A DNA stretch of 64,000 bases from JACPYF01 sp964348695 (GCA_964348695.1 CAYGDI010000002.1:124001-188000), one strand, 5' to 3'; positions 34,201-42,721 are shown, numbered from the stretch's first letter. The notes: a model not told the origin generated them from the sequence alone. A program made the numbers and translations.

Positions 34201-34604
34201 ATCAGTTGGGATACAACCACGCGTTCCGAACCATTGATAATAAAAGTTCCACGCTCGGTCATCCACGGGTAGTCCCCAAGGTATATTTCGCTCTCTTTTA
34301 CTTCACCCGTGACTTTGTTTGTCAGCTCTACTTGAGCCTTTAGAGGAGATTCAAAACTAATATTGTTGTGACGAGCATCAGCTTCTGAACATTTTGGGTC
34401 TTCGAATTGGTACCCTTTAAAACGTAGTTCAAGTTTTTGGCCTGTGTAATCTTCTATTGGGTTGACTTCTGCAAAGATTTCACTGAGACCTGTCTCAATA
34501 AATTCTTGCCAACTGTCTTTTTGGTGTTTGATAAGATCCGGAAGATCTAAAACGGCTGCGTTATCTGTAAAATAACGCCTCGCCTGCGTCTTGGTGCTTG
34601 CCAT
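31251..34604 (-). CDS. rpoB: RNA polymerase beta subunit with acidic C-terminal tail
   Basis: Core RNA polymerase subunit of 1117 residues with intact rifampicin-region (SQLSQFMDQTNPLAELSHKRR), GPGGLSRERAGLEVRDIH, the EGANIGLVL motif, MPWSGYNMDDSI and the C-terminal RFGEMEVWALEAYGAA clamp. The His of SHKRR is in the normal place. After the conserved end (~residue 1050) there is a ~65-residue acidic tail rich in Glu, Asp, Ile and Val. A GGAG lies 14 nt before the ATG, a rather long spacing. The leader contains a hairpin. Confidence 0.98.
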   Translation of the reverse strand: MASTKTQARRYFTDNAAVLDLPDLIKHQKDSWQEFIETGLSEIFAEVNPIEDYTGQKLELRFKGYQFEDPKCSEADARHNNISFESPLKAQVELTNKVTGEVKESEIYLGDYPWMTERGTFIINGSERVVVSQLIRSAGVFFTANQVTGRNVYGAKLIPGRGAWLEFETSAAGVLYVKIDRRRKIPVTTLLKALGYGTELGIKELFKDVDNGETNFIDTTLAKDPASGTNEALIEVYRRLRPGDLATVENAKGMIERMFFDFKRFDFSRVGRYKINQRLGLKVKNTTENRVMRLEDLVAIIKEIIRLNNTQELADDIDALSNRRVKLVGELVARQFRIGMLRMQRNTMDRMSMSDIETVTPGALINARPIVAAVREFFASSQLSQFMDQTNPLAELSHKRRLSSMGPGGLSRERAGLEVRDIHQTHYGRICSVETPEGANIGLVLNLASYARVNEYGFIEAPYRRVVKGKVTDEVIYLDAAQEALETIAESGNQLDKNGKFKYGRVSARKHLVPEEVDASEVTFIDAAVGEILGSTAALIPFIEKNRIDRSLTGSNMSRQAVPLLQPRSPIVGTGVEADIARNTSQLIVAEGSGEVTKADADEIVVKYKDGSKTYVPIHFEQSNDDRSINQKVVVTRGQKVKKGDVLIEGASIEGGELALGRDLTVAFMPWSGYNMDDSIIISDRIVKEDDLTSINIQDFMVEVRETKLGPEIVTRDIPNVSEESLRHLDEDGIVQVGSEVHPGDVLVGKITPKGEQELSSEERLLRAIFGEKAKDVRDTSQRMSNGKSGKVVGVKVFSRENGHELKAGVLMQVQIFVAQLRKIAVGDKLAGRHGNKGVVARILPENDMPFMEDGTPVDVLLNPLGVPSRMNLGQLFETHLGMAARALGYKVATPPFNGVPNHVIAEQLKEAGLPTDGKIQLFDGRSGEPFREKTTVGNMYIIKLHHMIADKIHARSIGPYTMVTQQPLGGKAQNGGQRFGEMEVWALEAYGAATTLQEMLTIKSDDVYGRAKAYESIIKNEPITGPKVPESFNVLVKELQGLGLRVDLIDNGLDIDAEEILDGSIAADTEEKPVEVIADETETVGDEADELGEIDLGEGVTIQDTDEIEEIKEEIA

Positions 34605-34691
34605 ATAAAAAATGGTCTCCTAGTTTTTTAGTGGTTAATGATGCGTTGGCCAGCGAATCTTCTAAGTTTTGAGGTCATACGAAAACGCCAA

Positions 34692-34706
34692 GCGCCACCC
34701 TGGCGC
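34692..34706 (-). promoter_or_regulatory. Hairpin in the rpoB leader, possible attenuator
   Basis: GCGCCA/TGGCGC, 6-bp stem with a 3-nt loop; on the minus strand it is followed by TTGGCGTTTTCG. Two TTGAC[A/G] boxes about 60 bases upstream are the likely -35 elements. Confidence 0.4.
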
Positions 34707-34837
34707 ATTCGCATATTGACCCAACTTACACTAATTCATTACACACCATTGTGAGGCGTCAATTGCAAACTGTCAAGGGTATTTTATGAGGTTTTTGTAT
34801 TTGGTGTGCAAAATTTGTTTTTCACAAGCATCGCACA

Positions 34838-35434
34838 TTAGGCTTTTTTGATAATCTGATCGACAAGACCATACTTTTTGGCTTCTTCGGCTGTCATCCA
34901 GTAGTCTCTTTCCATGTCTTCTTTGATCTTGGTGACCTTTTGTCCTGTATTTTTCGCCAAGATACCTGCCATAAGTTCTTTGACACGAATACCTTCTCTG
35001 AGATCGATCTCCATATCGGTCACTTTGCCACGCGTTCCACTAGATGGCTGATGGATCATCACTGTTGCATGAGGTAATAGAGAGCGCTTACCTGCTGCTC
35101 CACTACTGAGCAAAAATGCTGCTGCCGATGCCTGCACCCCTATACCGATCGTTTGGATATCTGGTTTGATGTACTGCATAGTATCGTAAATAGCTAGAGC
35201 ATCGTAGACGCTACCGCCAGGGCTGTTGATGTAAAACATTATATCTTTTTTACTATCTTCTCCAGCTAAAAATAACAGCTGAGCGACCACTAGATTGGCT
35301 GTATGTTCGTTGACATCTTCGCCTAAAAAGATAATCCTCTCTTTTAGTAAACGGCTATATATATCAAAAGCTCTCTCACCGCTGTGCGATGTTTCGATAA
35401 CTGTCGGTACTAGATAGTTTGTTGGTTTGTTCAT
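34838..35434 (-). CDS. clpP: ATP-dependent Clp protease proteolytic subunit
   Basis: Serine protease that forms the ClpXP/ClpCP degradation chamber. The 198 residues contain IYSRLLKERIIFLGEDV, YINSPGGSVYDALAIYDT, the nucleophile Ser103 in GVQASAAAFLL (the common form is GQAASMGA), catalytic His128 in VMIHQPS and the Asp in MERDYWMTAEEA. Clp ATPases are not in the window. A TTGACC and a TATAAT with 16-bp spacing end 7 nt before the ATG, so clpP is leaderless. Confidence 0.96.
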   Translation of the reverse strand: MNKPTNYLVPTVIETSHSGERAFDIYSRLLKERIIFLGEDVNEHTANLVVAQLLFLAGEDSKKDIMFYINSPGGSVYDALAIYDTMQYIKPDIQTIGIGVQASAAAFLLSSGAAGKRSLLPHATVMIHQPSSGTRGKVTDMEIDLREGIRVKELMAGILAKNTGQKVTKIKEDMERDYWMTAEEAKKYGLVDQIIKKA

Positions 35435-35441
35435 ACGTATA

Positions 35442-35469
35442 ATTATACGCCGATTGGCACTTGGGTCAA
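35442..35469 (-). promoter_or_regulatory. Leaderless promoter of clpP
   Basis: On the minus strand TTGACC (35464-35469), a 16-bp spacer and TATAAT (35442-35447), then 7 nt to the ATG at 35434. Confidence 0.7.
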
Positions 35470-35482
35470 GTGAGTGCTAATG

Positions 35483-35998
35483 TTAGGCATACATCTGAGG
35501 AGATGGGTCGAATCCTTGGCGCCTAAAAAGCTCCTCATCTCTCTTTTTTATCGAAAACTTCTTTAGTTTGAGAGCTTTTTCTAAACTTTCAACAGCCATT
35601 TTGTCTGCGACTTGGAATACATGTTCAATCAACCTAGCAGACTCTGTTTCACCTAAGCTCCAGTCACCCCCAGCACGGTTCGCTTCAAATACTAATGCCA
35701 AAAAAGCTGTATCGTGCAAAGAATAGAGCTTGGTAATCATATGAGAGCCTCCCCCATCACTGTCGATAAGGTTATGGGACTTAATCAACAATGGGGATGC
35801 CGTGGAGCCCAAGTTATCTACACGTACGGAGTCTGCGCTTAAAACGTCTCTTCGAACAATTGGGCGAGATGCAATAGCGTTCATCTCTTCGTTGCTTAGT
35901 GCAAGTCTATGGGAATCGCCCTCATACTCAAAGGGGAGCACAATGCCGTCTTGGGTTTTTAATGGGCCTTCGCCCCTGAGAACTTCACCTACTATCAT
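35483..35998 (-). CDS. Soluble protein of unknown function
   Basis: A 171-residue hydrophilic protein with mixed alpha/beta character and no membrane segment or signal peptide. The last ~50 residues (ESARLIEHVFQVADKMAVES, then LEKALKLKKFSIKKRDEEL) look helical and amphipathic. I do not recognise a family. An extended -10 (TGC-TACAAT) ends 6 nt before the ATG, so it is a leaderless single-gene unit between tig and clpP. Confidence 0.65.
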   Translation of the reverse strand: MIVGEVLRGEGPLKTQDGIVLPFEYEGDSHRLALSNEEMNAIASRPIVRRDVLSADSVRVDNLGSTASPLLIKSHNLIDSDGGGSHMITKLYSLHDTAFLALVFEANRAGGDWSLGETESARLIEHVFQVADKMAVESLEKALKLKKFSIKKRDEELFRRQGFDPSPQMYA

Positions 35999-36004
35999 AT
36001 TTAC

Positions 36005-36010
36005 ATTGTA
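36005..36010 (-). promoter_or_regulatory. Extended -10 of a leaderless promoter
   Basis: On the minus strand TGC-TACAAT, followed by 6 nt and the ATG at 35998. Confidence 0.6.
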
Positions 36011-36026
36011 GCAAATATATCGCAGT

Positions 36027-37307
36027 CTAGCTATTGAGTTCGATCAGTCGATCGAGGGTTTTTTCTGTCACTAGACGATTGGCTATATCATTTTTTGCTT
36101 CGGGAGATTCTAGCTGTAGACGCATCGTAGGATCTGGGTACTGCTGCAGCAGTTGTTGGTGGCGAATTTCGACTTCATCTTGATCTACAGTAATTTTTTC
36201 TTTTTTACTAACCTCTGAAAGTACGATGGCAGATTTTATACGGTTTGTTGCTGCTTCTTTTAGGTCAGCGTTTTCCCACTCTTCACGAGTCATTTTTTTA
36301 TCCTCTAGATGCTGTTCTAGGCTCATGCCCTTTGCTGCGAGATTCTGAACAAAATCTGTTTCTATATGTTTCATCTGATCTTTGACAAGTATTTCCGGAG
36401 CGATCGGCTTGCTAGCTTTTACCAGCTGTTCAACTAGTTTGTCTTTTAGACCTTCTTTCGCCTCAAACTCTCTCTGGGCTGTGATTTCTTTTTTGATATC
36501 AGCTCTCAGCTCGGCAACTGTAGTAAAAGGTCCGCATTTTTTTGCAAACTCATCGTCAAGAGGCGATGGAACAACTTCTTTAATTACATTGACCGTGACT
36601 TCGAATGAGCACTTTTGGCCTGCCAAATGTGCAGCTTGGTATTCTTTTGGAAAAGTGACTGGCAATTTGAAGCTTTCACCTGTCTTTTTGCCTACAATAC
36701 CTTCTTCGAATCCTGGAATAAAACTGTTACTACCTAGCGTCAATGGATAATCTTTGCCTTCACCACCTGCAAATGCTTCTCCTTTTGCGTCAAAACCTTT
36801 AAAATCTATAGTTACTTCATCGCCGTTTTTGGCTGCACGCTCTACAGGTTTTTTGTCAGCGAAACCAGCCCGCATACGTTCGACAACATCGTCTATGTCT
36901 TTTTTCGTGACAGTTATTTTTGGTTTCACGATTTTGAGTTTTGTGTAGTCTGCAAGTGTGAATGGCGGAATCACCTCAGCCGTTGCGCTGAATTCGAGTT
37001 CTTGGCCTGGCACATATTTTTTGACAGACACCTCGGGACGATCAAGCGGTTGTAGGTTTTCAGAAGAAAATGCTTCTACTACTGCACGATTGATAGCATC
37101 ACTCATTGTATGAGAGTCTAGTTCTTCGTTACTAACGCGCTGTTTGACAACTGCAACCGGGGCTTTGCCTTTGCGAAAACCTGGGATCTTGAGTTCTTGA
37201 CCGAGGTGGACTAGCGCAACCTGCTCGGCGCCTGCAAGTTCTTTTGCGGTCAGCAGTATTGTTAGCTCTATACTGGTTTTGGTGAGATTTTTTCGAGTTA
37301 CTTTCAT
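36027..37307 (-). CDS. tig: Trigger factor
   Basis: Ribosome-bound chaperone and peptidyl-prolyl isomerase. The ribosome-binding N-terminal domain carries the loop PGFRKGKAPVAVVKQR (GFRKGKAP is the L23-binding signature), followed by an FKBP domain at ~150-240 (VTIDFKGFDAKGEAFAGGEG, then FIPGFEEGIVGKKTGES) and a helical C-terminal chaperone domain. The 426-residue length is normal. A TGG-TACACT box ends 8 nt before the ATG, indicating an almost leaderless mRNA. Confidence 0.95.
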   Translation of the reverse strand: MKVTRKNLTKTSIELTILLTAKELAGAEQVALVHLGQELKIPGFRKGKAPVAVVKQRVSNEELDSHTMSDAINRAVVEAFSSENLQPLDRPEVSVKKYVPGQELEFSATAEVIPPFTLADYTKLKIVKPKITVTKKDIDDVVERMRAGFADKKPVERAAKNGDEVTIDFKGFDAKGEAFAGGEGKDYPLTLGSNSFIPGFEEGIVGKKTGESFKLPVTFPKEYQAAHLAGQKCSFEVTVNVIKEVVPSPLDDEFAKKCGPFTTVAELRADIKKEITAQREFEAKEGLKDKLVEQLVKASKPIAPEILVKDQMKHIETDFVQNLAAKGMSLEQHLEDKKMTREEWENADLKEAATNRIKSAIVLSEVSKKEKITVDQDEVEIRHQQLLQQYPDPTMRLQLESPEAKNDIANRLVTEKTLDRLIELNS

Positions 37308-37315
37308 AAGTACTT

Positions 37316-37321
37316 AGTGTA
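37316..37321 (-). promoter_or_regulatory. Extended -10 of the tig promoter (near-leaderless)
   Basis: On the minus strand TGG-TACACT followed by 8 nt and the ATG at 37307. Confidence 0.5.
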
Positions 37322-37404
37322 CCATTGGCTGGATATTTACGCTAGACAGAAGTAAAAGCCTTGTGCTTAAATATTGATACGATATTATTGAAACAAAGGA
37401 ACCC

Positions 37405-38031
37405 ATGATGGAAGAAATACAACCTAGCAAAAAGAAAACTGTATGGCTCGTAGTCGTCATCATACTGCTAATCGCCAGCAATACTGCCTGGGGTTTGATC
37501 TTTTACTCACTACAGACTAGCTCGCAAAAAACAATCACCGAGCTCAAGATAGAGCGCACGAAGCTAGAAAGAGATCTTGCGAGTACCAAGAAAAACTCAA
37601 ATCAACAAACAGCTGATGCAGATACTGAGTGGCGAGAGATACCTGAGCTGGGAGTGAAGTACCAAATAACAGATAAAAATAAAGATTTTATATACGCATA
37701 CACGGTTATCGATGACGTACCGTTGGTTACATTTTCTACTGTAGCAATCCAGAAAATACCTAAAGAAGACGGGGATACCGATGCATTGATGAATGAATAC
37801 AGCGTGGGTGCGATATATCAGTACAATAACTCTCAGCTTGATCAATTTTCAGTAATGGGGGAAGATTACACAGCATACTCAAAAGCCAACCCACAAAACG
37901 TCAAAAAAATAGGACAAAATATTTACATATTGGTGGTACCTACAGGCTTTGGTGCAAGTCAAAAAAATGTTGCATCAGCCAAAGCAACTACTCAACTGAC
38001 CGAAATATTTAAAACACTGACGACTAATTAG
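37405..38031 (+). CDS. Single-pass membrane protein, unknown function
   Basis: A 208-residue protein with a short cytoplasmic N-terminus (EEIQPSKKK), one helix (~12-32, VWLVVVIILLIASNTAWGLIF), a short coiled-coil-like stretch (~40-65, TITELKIERTKLERDLASTK) and a folded outer domain of ~140 residues (EIPELGVKYQITDKNKDFIY...). The outer domain, with its 'pELGvky' start, resembles putative extracellular domains frequent in Saccharibacteria, but no function is known. Two adjacent ATGs (37405, 37408) follow AAAGGA; either could be used. Convergent with the GH1 gene. Confidence 0.65.
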   Translation: MMEEIQPSKKKTVWLVVVIILLIASNTAWGLIFYSLQTSSQKTITELKIERTKLERDLASTKKNSNQQTADADTEWREIPELGVKYQITDKNKDFIYAYTVIDDVPLVTFSTVAIQKIPKEDGDTDALMNEYSVGAIYQYNNSQLDQFSVMGEDYTAYSKANPQNVKKIGQNIYILVVPTGFGASQKNVASAKATTQLTEIFKTLTTN

Positions 38032-38037
38032 CAATTG

Positions 38038-39324
38038 TTACTGGCCGTTTTCCTTTATCCAGCCTGCCCACCATTTGGCACTTTCTCGTGGTGTTCTCTG
38101 CATAGTTTTGCGATTGACTTCTACTAGCCCAAACTTTGGCCACCACCCATACGCCCATTCGAAGTTGTCGAGCAGACTCCAGTGTAGGTAGCCTCTAAGA
38201 TCCACCCCTTCGCTCAGTGCTCTTTGCATCGCTATTGTTGTCTCTTCTAGCCACCATCGACGATAGGTGTCCTTGTAGTCCGAAACGCCATTTTCACAAA
38301 TAATAATCGGTTTTTTGTATCGATCATGAGCTCTGATCAATATAGGATACAAACCTTCTGGCTCCATATACCAACCCATATCGCTGAGTGGTACTTTTGG
38401 GTTTTTTATCATGAGCCCTTGATAATACCAGGTCAAATAGTAATTGATACCTACAAAATCTTGAGTTGCATTGATACGATTGAGAAACCACCAATTCCAA
38501 ATATAACGCATTGTCTGAGTCATGAATTGGTCTATATACCTGTGTGGCCTCTTAGCCTGAATATTGACGAGCGCAGCCGAAATACCTACCTGAATACGTG
38601 GGTGATGTTTTTTGAGGATTTTGTATGCACGCCGATGAGCGAGTTTGAGCCGAGAAAACACAATGGCATTGAGGAGAAGGTTGCGTTTTCCAGGAGGGTG
38701 ATCTGCAACAATATAGGCCGACATTACATAAGCATTTGGTTCGTTCAGTGTAGTGACATACCGTATACCATCTAGTAATTCTGTGCTGATTTTTTCTACA
38801 AAACGTTCAAAATATTTGATGTTTCGTTTTTTTTCAAAACCACCTTTTTTTGTGAACCATACAGGCATTGTCCAGTGCCACAATGTTGGAAAAGGCTCTA
38901 TGTTACGCGATCGAAGTTCGGTAATATATTGTCGGTAATGTTCTATGGCTTCTTGGTTCCACTCACCTTCGCTAGGTTCAATGCGTGACCACTCGATACT
39001 GAAACGAAATGTATTGAGATTGAGTTGTTGCAACATATCAAAATCTTGAGTGTACCGTGTGAAATGTTCGACACCACGACCAGAAATATAGTTGTTCGGG
39101 TCGGTTGCTTGGTATTTTATATGTTGCCAAATAGGTAGTTTTTTGAGCATGCTGTTTGTCGGCCATAGGTTAAGCCTAGGTGCTTTTCGCGCAAATCTAG
39201 ATGCATGCTTGTGTTCCCATTCTGTCCATTGGTTTTTATTGTGACCTTCCACTTGGTGGGCAGCTGTGCTAGCTCCCCACATGAAATCGCTAGGAAAGAG
39301 GGGTTGTTTTTTTGTTTTCGCCAT
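38038..39324 (-). CDS. Glycoside hydrolase family 1 (beta-glucosidase type)
   Basis: A 428-residue TIM-barrel glycosidase with the GH1 start FPSDFMWGASTAAHQVEG, acid/base E195 in TTLNEPNAY, and nucleophile Glu in IIICENGVSD (~347). LNTFRFSIEWSRIEP and WSLLDNFEWAYGWWPKFGLV complete the family signature. No signal peptide, so it acts in the cytoplasm on imported beta-glucosides, beta-galactosides or their phosphates; the specificity cannot be decided. It lies 8 bp after the protease gene, at the end of a three-gene operon. Confidence 0.94.
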   Translation of the reverse strand: MAKTKKQPLFPSDFMWGASTAAHQVEGHNKNQWTEWEHKHASRFARKAPRLNLWPTNSMLKKLPIWQHIKYQATDPNNYISGRGVEHFTRYTQDFDMLQQLNLNTFRFSIEWSRIEPSEGEWNQEAIEHYRQYITELRSRNIEPFPTLWHWTMPVWFTKKGGFEKKRNIKYFERFVEKISTELLDGIRYVTTLNEPNAYVMSAYIVADHPPGKRNLLLNAIVFSRLKLAHRRAYKILKKHHPRIQVGISAALVNIQAKRPHRYIDQFMTQTMRYIWNWWFLNRINATQDFVGINYYLTWYYQGLMIKNPKVPLSDMGWYMEPEGLYPILIRAHDRYKKPIIICENGVSDYKDTYRRWWLEETTIAMQRALSEGVDLRGYLHWSLLDNFEWAYGWWPKFGLVEVNRKTMQRTPRESAKWWAGWIKENGQ

Positions 39325-39332
39325 ACATCGCC

Positions 39333-41672
39333 CTACGGCTGAGTATTATGATCCTGATCATTTGCCGGCGGTGTTGGTTGGTCAGATGGGAGCTGGCTAG
39401 GTGTAGGTGGAGTGTATTGTACTGGCTGAGGCGGCTGCGTTGGTTGTTGATCCTGTGCAACAAGGGGTGGATCTGCTACAACGGGGGTTTCTATCATCAC
39501 AGGAGCGGCGGCGTTGTGCGCACTGAGTTTTCTTACAAAAATGATCACCCCTCCTAGAGTCACGACCACCACTAGGCCTGCAATCCCTATTTTGACCTTT
39601 GCCATAGTTGATTGGTATTCTTGTTCGAGCTGTTCGTCGGTGATTTTCAGGAAACTATCTGCTAAATAAAAACTAGGATACTGACTCTTAGACTGAACAA
39701 AAGCGGCACGTGCCTCACCATATTTTGCCTGCGAAAATGCATCTACACCTTTTGACCACAAGACAGAGACCGAATCATCTTCTTTTAGCGCAATGTCGTT
39801 TTTTTCTACAAGTTTTTTGAGATCAGCGACGTCCCTAAAGATACTCCTGCTACCAAAACAGCTGTCGTCGGCACAGTTTGAATACCCGTACGTATTCAGA
39901 CCCATAATAGTTCCATTTTCTGAAAAGGCAGGACCGCCACTGTTACCTCCGGCTATTGGCGTACTTGATGTAATAATCTTTCTCTCTTTTGCACTCGAAT
40001 CATACCCAATGACCCGAACTTTTCCTTGAGTTGCAGATGGGAATGTGTACTTTTGCTTGGTGTCTAAAGCACCGTCAACAAAACCAGGGTAGCCAATGGC
40101 CGTTACTAGATCACCTTTTTTTAGCCCATCTACAGAACCGAGTTTGCTGACAGGAAAGCTATTTTTTGATTCAGTGACTTTGAGAAGCGCTACATCTGAG
40201 GCTGAGACTAGTCCGTAGTTTATATCATCATACTCATTAAAATCTTTGTCTATTAGCTTTGCTTTTACTATCTGATCTTTTTTGTACGTGAATGAAAAGT
40301 GTGCACCATCCTGAACCAATTTGAGTGGCTCTTTGCCCAGTTGGATTGCATACTCGTACGAGGTATTGTCTGTTTTGAGTAGTTCGTTAGGCATAGATGA
40401 CGTAACACTAGCGAGTTGCGATATTGTTTCTTCATCGCCTTTGATCAGACTAGCCAGTACATTTGCCTCTGTACCTTTTTCTAATATTCCCGCCGCTATC
40501 AAATACTGTAGATACTGCTCGATAGGCTGGGAGTTATCTTCTTTGTATAGAGGAATCATGAGCCCATAGAACAAGACATCGCTAGGTTTGAATGTAACAA
40601 CATGTCCGTTTGTTGATATATATCCGTCTTGCGAAATAATCGAGCCACTACCAGTCCCTCCTGTGCACGCTTTTTCTAGTGTCATATATGGCTGTTGGTT
40701 GAGTAATATCGTGACCTTCGTGCAGTAGACGGCACCGACACGGACAGTTGCAGGTTGATTCTTGGCAACTACTTCGAGTGCGGTTTTACGCTTTAGATCT
40801 TTTGGGACATTCACAGACGTATGTTTGACATCGGTTGATGTGCTACCGTCTGATTTTGAATTTTTTTCGCCGTAGGTAGTAGATTGCTGATCCTGACCAA
40901 AACTGGTTTGATCGATCAATGATCGTATTCTGTCGACAAACGCACGATCTGGATCATCGACTCTTGCGAGCTTGAATACATATGGTTTGCCATTTTTTAC
41001 AAAATAGTACGCCTCGGTTTTACTGGTTGTTTTAAAAGGCTTTTCTGCTGTTTCTTTGTAGGTGACTTTTTTTGCTTCTACTCCATGGAGTGTTATTTTT
41101 TCGGTACTAAGCTGTTCAATCGTTACAAGATTGTCGGTTTTTGGCTGAAAGTGTTTTTCTACGAGCTCAATTTCTGATAATTGTGAGCCGTGTTGCGCTC
41201 TTCTTTTTTCAAAAAAATCTTCGTTAATATTTGTGGAAAGATCAAACTGCGCTTTGGAGTAATTTTTCGATTTGATATTTTCTTTTGAATTCATCCGAGC
41301 ATCGTAAAAATTGGCAATACTGTAGTCTCGCGTAGTGAGAACATCTTTTTTGTCGTATGTCTTGAATGTCAAACCAGACGGATTCGATGGAGTAGCCTCA
41401 CCTTTTTCGATCACGTACCCCACCGCATTGAGCTGTTTTTGGTTATACGCAACAGTAAACCCAAGTGATGATTCGAGGGTAACGATGTTTTTATCTTTTG
41501 CTTCATCATAGAGTAGTGCATCCTGGATCTTGTCCACGGGTGATTTTTCTACCCTGTTAGCTACCGCCAGTACTAAAAATGCCAGGGTAGCTACTGCAAT
41601 AGACGAAACTACAGTCAGTACCAAAATGGTCATTTTTAGTTGTTTTTTGCGACGGGTATGGTGTTGTGTCAT
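39333..41672 (-). CDS. Membrane-bound trypsin-like (S1/HtrA-like) protease with proline-rich tail
   Basis: A 779-residue protein. A helix at ~15-38 is followed by a ~290-residue novel outer domain and an S1-type protease: His near 356 in YISTNGHVV, Asp near 494 in ASDVALLKV, Ser near 576 in PIAGGNSGGPAF. An insertion lies between His and Asp. A second helix at ~690-715 (VKIGIAGLVVVVTLGGVIIF) is followed by a ~65-residue cytoplasmic tail of Pro/Gln/Asp. Two Cys pairs (VYCTK..KACTG and SNCADDSCFG) may form disulfides. It is likely a cell-surface processing or quality-control protease. Confidence 0.87.
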   Translation of the reverse strand: MTQHHTRRKKQLKMTILVLTVVSSIAVATLAFLVLAVANRVEKSPVDKIQDALLYDEAKDKNIVTLESSLGFTVAYNQKQLNAVGYVIEKGEATPSNPSGLTFKTYDKKDVLTTRDYSIANFYDARMNSKENIKSKNYSKAQFDLSTNINEDFFEKRRAQHGSQLSEIELVEKHFQPKTDNLVTIEQLSTEKITLHGVEAKKVTYKETAEKPFKTTSKTEAYYFVKNGKPYVFKLARVDDPDRAFVDRIRSLIDQTSFGQDQQSTTYGEKNSKSDGSTSTDVKHTSVNVPKDLKRKTALEVVAKNQPATVRVGAVYCTKVTILLNQQPYMTLEKACTGGTGSGSIISQDGYISTNGHVVTFKPSDVLFYGLMIPLYKEDNSQPIEQYLQYLIAAGILEKGTEANVLASLIKGDEETISQLASVTSSMPNELLKTDNTSYEYAIQLGKEPLKLVQDGAHFSFTYKKDQIVKAKLIDKDFNEYDDINYGLVSASDVALLKVTESKNSFPVSKLGSVDGLKKGDLVTAIGYPGFVDGALDTKQKYTFPSATQGKVRVIGYDSSAKERKIITSSTPIAGGNSGGPAFSENGTIMGLNTYGYSNCADDSCFGSRSIFRDVADLKKLVEKNDIALKEDDSVSVLWSKGVDAFSQAKYGEARAAFVQSKSQYPSFYLADSFLKITDEQLEQEYQSTMAKVKIGIAGLVVVVTLGGVIIFVRKLSAHNAAAPVMIETPVVADPPLVAQDQQPTQPPQPVQYTPPTPSQLPSDQPTPPANDQDHNTQP

Positions 41673-41702
41673 ATCAGATTGTCAGCCAGTTTGTTGCGCA
41701 GC

Positions 41703-42626
41703 CTATAGACCGAGTGCACCTCCAAGATTGAGTTGGCTGCTTTGTCCCGAAAAATCACCTTGCTGACTTTCAGCTAGATCTATATAGCCTTCAGTTTCAT
41801 CGATCATTTCCTTCATAGTCTTTATATCTTCTTCGTATTGTTTAAAGTCTTCTTCAAAATCTTTTATTTCGTTGTATTCGCCTTCTTTGACTAGTAGCGC
41901 CTTTGGTTTTTTGCTGTCTCTATAGATCAAGACGACCGAATAGGTCTTGTCACCTACTTTGTAGGCAGAAACTATATAGTTGGGCTTTGTGTCGTCGTGA
42001 CGCAGTACAGAGATCCGAGATATCTCACCTGGAGGAATAGAGACTTCTTGTTCGGCTGCATCAAAGTATGCTTTGTACGTCTCTTCTCTCAAACCATCTA
42101 GGTCATTGACATCAAATCCTGTAGAGCCCGGAGATATTTCTTCGATTCTTTCGACTAAATCTACGTACCTATCAACCTGTTTTGCAAAATCTGCGTCATA
42201 TATTTTGTGTATTACTTCGTAATCTTCATCTTGTAGAGCTTTGATATACTCGCTAGAAAGTTTGTTTTCTTCAGAGTATTCCATTGACTTGTAAACCATA
42301 TAGCCTGCTACAGAGATAGCTATTAGTACCACGACTGAGACTACTGCAAGTATTAGTTTTTTCAGCATACCACTACCGCTAGAGTTCATCGGGCTAGTGA
42401 GTGGAGGTGGCGAGTCGATCGCTCCTGGACCAGCTATTGGCGCCGGTGTTGTTGGCTGTACTGGTTGTGCTGGTTGTGCTGGAGGCTGTTGTGGTGACTG
42501 AAAAGGATCAGGCTGCGGTAGTGGTGTTTCGGCCTGAGTTGGCTGTACGTCTTGCGGTGTCATATTTGGTTGAGTCGGCGTTTCGCCTGTACCCAGTGGA
42601 TCTTGGTTGTTGTTCTCTGGACTCAT
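41703..42626 (-). CDS. Anchored protein with proline/glutamine-rich cytoplasmic tail
   Basis: A 307-residue protein. Residues 1-85 are mostly Pro, Gln, Thr and Ala, then GMLKKL and one membrane helix (~92-112, ILAVVSVVVLIAISVAGYMV), and an outer domain rich in Glu/Asp (EENKLSSEYIKALQDEDYEV..) with a long coiled-coil-like end. A frame opens 114 bases further upstream but without support. GGAGGA directly precedes two ATGs; the second (42626) has the better spacing. It is first in an operon with the S1 protease and the GH1 gene. Confidence 0.7.
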   Translation of the reverse strand: MSPENNNQDPLGTGETPTQPNMTPQDVQPTQAETPLPQPDPFQSPQQPPAQPAQPVQPTTPAPIAGPGAIDSPPPLTSPMNSSGSGMLKKLILAVVSVVVLIAISVAGYMVYKSMEYSEENKLSSEYIKALQDEDYEVIHKIYDADFAKQVDRYVDLVERIEEISPGSTGFDVNDLDGLREETYKAYFDAAEQEVSIPPGEISRISVLRHDDTKPNYIVSAYKVGDKTYSVVLIYRDSKKPKALLVKEGEYNEIKDFEEDFKQYEEDIKTMKEMIDETEGYIDLAESQQGDFSGQSSQLNLGGALGL

Positions 42627-42721
42627 CATTCCTCCAATGTCTGTTTGAGCATAAGTAGTATTAAGGCAAATTATACTATAGTGCTGACAATAAATACAAC
42701 AACTTGTTATGTAGATCAGAT

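Noticed and set aside
8281..42660. Recurring AGCATAAGC/GCTTATGCT word near several promoters (8281, 8323, 12976, 16367, 16893, 42650)
   Set aside because: Positions relative to the start sites differ, and the word largely follows from TATGCT-like extended -10 elements; a count against a shuffled genome is needed before calling it a regulator site.
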